Source: Emiliania huxleyi CCMP1516
Taxonomy: Eukaryota > Haptophyta > Isochrysidales > Noelaerhabdaceae
Reading direction: 5' to 3'
DNA length: 64,000 nucleotides
NCBI RefSeq assembly: GCF_000372725.1
Contig: NW_005197803.1
Span: 319,488-383,487 of the forward strand
The notes below the pieces were generated by a model, which saw only the letters and a list, made by a program, of their open reading frames with translations, was not told the origin of the DNA and did no database searches. Each line of letters starts with the position of its first letter. Positions within the stretch are counted from its first letter, which is position 1. Shown here one piece after another: positions 63,077 to 64,000 of the stretch. A program made the position numbers and the translations under genes.

Positions 63077-64000
63077 ATGGTTTTCACCTCCTATGTGACT
63101 ACCGGCGTGCCGCACGCATACAACTGGCTCTTCAATATCTTCTTCTTCCTCGCCGCCCTCTTCTCAGACGTGCTGCTCATCAAAAGCTGCCTGGCTGCGG
63201 GCTTCATGTGGATGGTGATCGTGGCGGCGACGGGCAACCCACAGTGGGGAGATGGATGGGCTTCATCGTCGGAGACGCGGGTGCTGATCCTCGACATGCT
63301 GTGCTGGGGGGTTCTGGGCTTCGTCATGAACGGAATCGTCGTGGTGCTATTGCTGCGCGACGAGCGCCCGGTCCACTTCAAGACCAAGGAGGAGGAGCGG
63401 ACGTGGCGCTTCTTCTACCGGCGCTCTGGCATGAAGCGGCTGGAGTTCGAGCAGGTGGTGCGACGCGGCGAGTTCGTCACCATCAAGGCCGGGGAGAGCA
63501 TCATCGGCCTCCACGAGCACCTTCAAAGCTTCTTCTTGCTCATCGACGGTGTGGCCGAGCTGGAAGTCTCGCATGAGAGCAACCAGGAGCCGACGAAACG
63601 GCGGATTTTCAGCGGCACGCTTTTCGATCTCGCCGTTGCCAACGTGTTTGGCATACGGGTCGGGCTCTTGTCGCAGACGCACTTCGCGGCCACAGCCGTT
63701 ACCGACTGCCGCCTCCTGAAGTGGAGCTTCGAGATGATGGAGGAGATGGCCACTAAGCTGGCGCCCTGCATTCCGGCCTTCTGGCGCAACATGCTGCTGT
63801 ACCAGGTAAGCCAGCAGCTCTTCCTCGCGGACAGCGCACTCGCCGCCGCACTTCAGCCCGATGAGCTGCAAGTTTGCGCACGATTTGTGCCCTCGGAATC
63901 TGCGACTGGCGCGGCGGAACGCGATGGGTGGTCTTTGGGCACTTGCCGGTCGCTTGATTTCGACGCGCCGCTCACCGATGCCGAACAGGGCAAGAAGTCC
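63077..64000 (+). CDS. Popeye-domain (POPDC-like) cAMP-binding membrane protein, 3' end outside window
   Basis: At least 308 residues, ATG 63077 in good context (AGCACAATGG), open to the last base. Three hydrophobic helices (YNWLFNIFFFLAALFSDVLL, CLAAGFMWMVIVAATG, LDMLCWGVLGFVMNGIVVVL) are followed by a cyclic-nucleotide-binding-like barrel: VVRRGEFVTIKAGESIIGLH, FFLLIDGVAELEV, and TAVTDCRLLKWSFEMMEEMA, which matches the Popeye DCRxLxW motif. Animal POPDC proteins bind cAMP and regulate membrane channels; the role in a protist is unknown. CAG|GTAAGC at about 63805 is a possible donor, but reading through gives plausible protein (QQLFLADSALAAAL), so it may not be used. Confidence 0.75.
   Translation, partial: MVFTSYVTTGVPHAYNWLFNIFFFLAALFSDVLLIKSCLAAGFMWMVIVAATGNPQWGDGWASSSETRVLILDMLCWGVLGFVMNGIVVVLLLRDERPVHFKTKEEERTWRFFYRRSGMKRLEFEQVVRRGEFVTIKAGESIIGLHEHLQSFFLLIDGVAELEVSHESNQEPTKRRIFSGTLFDLAVANVFGIRVGLLSQTHFAATAVTDCRLLKWSFEMMEEMATKLAPCIPAFWRNMLLYQVSQQLFLADSALAAALQPDELQVCARFVPSESATGAAERDGWSLGTCRSLDFDAPLTDAEQGKKS

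Overview
The window is nuclear DNA of a protist with very high GC. Genes are interrupted by short introns, many proteins carry ankyrin or TPR repeats, and dispersed repeats fill the intergenic space. There are no bacterial operons, ribosome binding sites or CRISPR arrays. I infer a haptophyte-like alga (Emiliania/Gephyrocapsa or another prymnesiophyte). The reasons are the GC content, the frequency of inferred introns with GC instead of GT at the donor, and the protein types. This is an inference, not a demonstrated identity. TTAGGG-type telomeric repeats (as CCCTAA) occur internally.

Layout. 1-8.2 kb: an indoleamine 2,3-dioxygenase gene cut by the window edge, a large ankyrin / SH3-like / protein kinase / RING gene with one apparent frameshift, and a second, intronless IDO-like gene. 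8.8-20.2 kb: mostly minus strand, with a hydrophobic protein of unknown function, a 13-repeat ankyrin protein, a ten-exon TPR protein, a small plus-strand membrane ORF, and a lower-GC gene of unknown origin. 20-31 kb: repeats, a retroelement remnant, a DUF2252 gene, a SET-domain gene, a seven-exon glutathione S-transferase and a broken leucine-rich-repeat gene. 31.8-38 kb: a divergent pair, one a membrane receptor-like protein with an arginine ADP-ribosyltransferase domain and the other an ankyrin-RING protein. 38.7-44.3 kb: a nine-exon TPR-Aha1-like Hsp90 co-chaperone and a DGAT2-type acyltransferase. 44-55 kb: repeats, two genes of unknown function, a polytopic membrane protein and a RanBP2-type zinc finger protein. 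55.8-64 kb: a CHAT-protease protein, a PARP-domain protein, a repeat block with interstitial telomeric sequence, and the start of a Popeye-domain membrane protein that runs off the window.

Several products belong to signalling by ubiquitin, ADP-ribose and proteolysis: two RING proteins, two ADP-ribosyl transferases and a CHAT protease. Two IDOs would feed tryptophan to kynurenine and NAD metabolism. I see no operon-like coupling, so any joint function is speculative.

The strongest novel signal is in the introns. Two families of repeated intron sequences sit inside unrelated genes on both strands, flanked by short direct repeats that start AGGY and that supply the splice sites. They look like introners (mobile, intron-making elements). 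Several other introns are minisatellites bounded by 20-26 bp duplications of the neighbouring exon that contain AG|GY, as expected if introns were born by tandem duplication of exon sequence. A second pattern is that TIR or dispersed elements repeatedly end just upstream of start codons. Exon boundaries were inferred by reading protein continuity and splice motifs by eye. Transcript data would be needed to confirm them.
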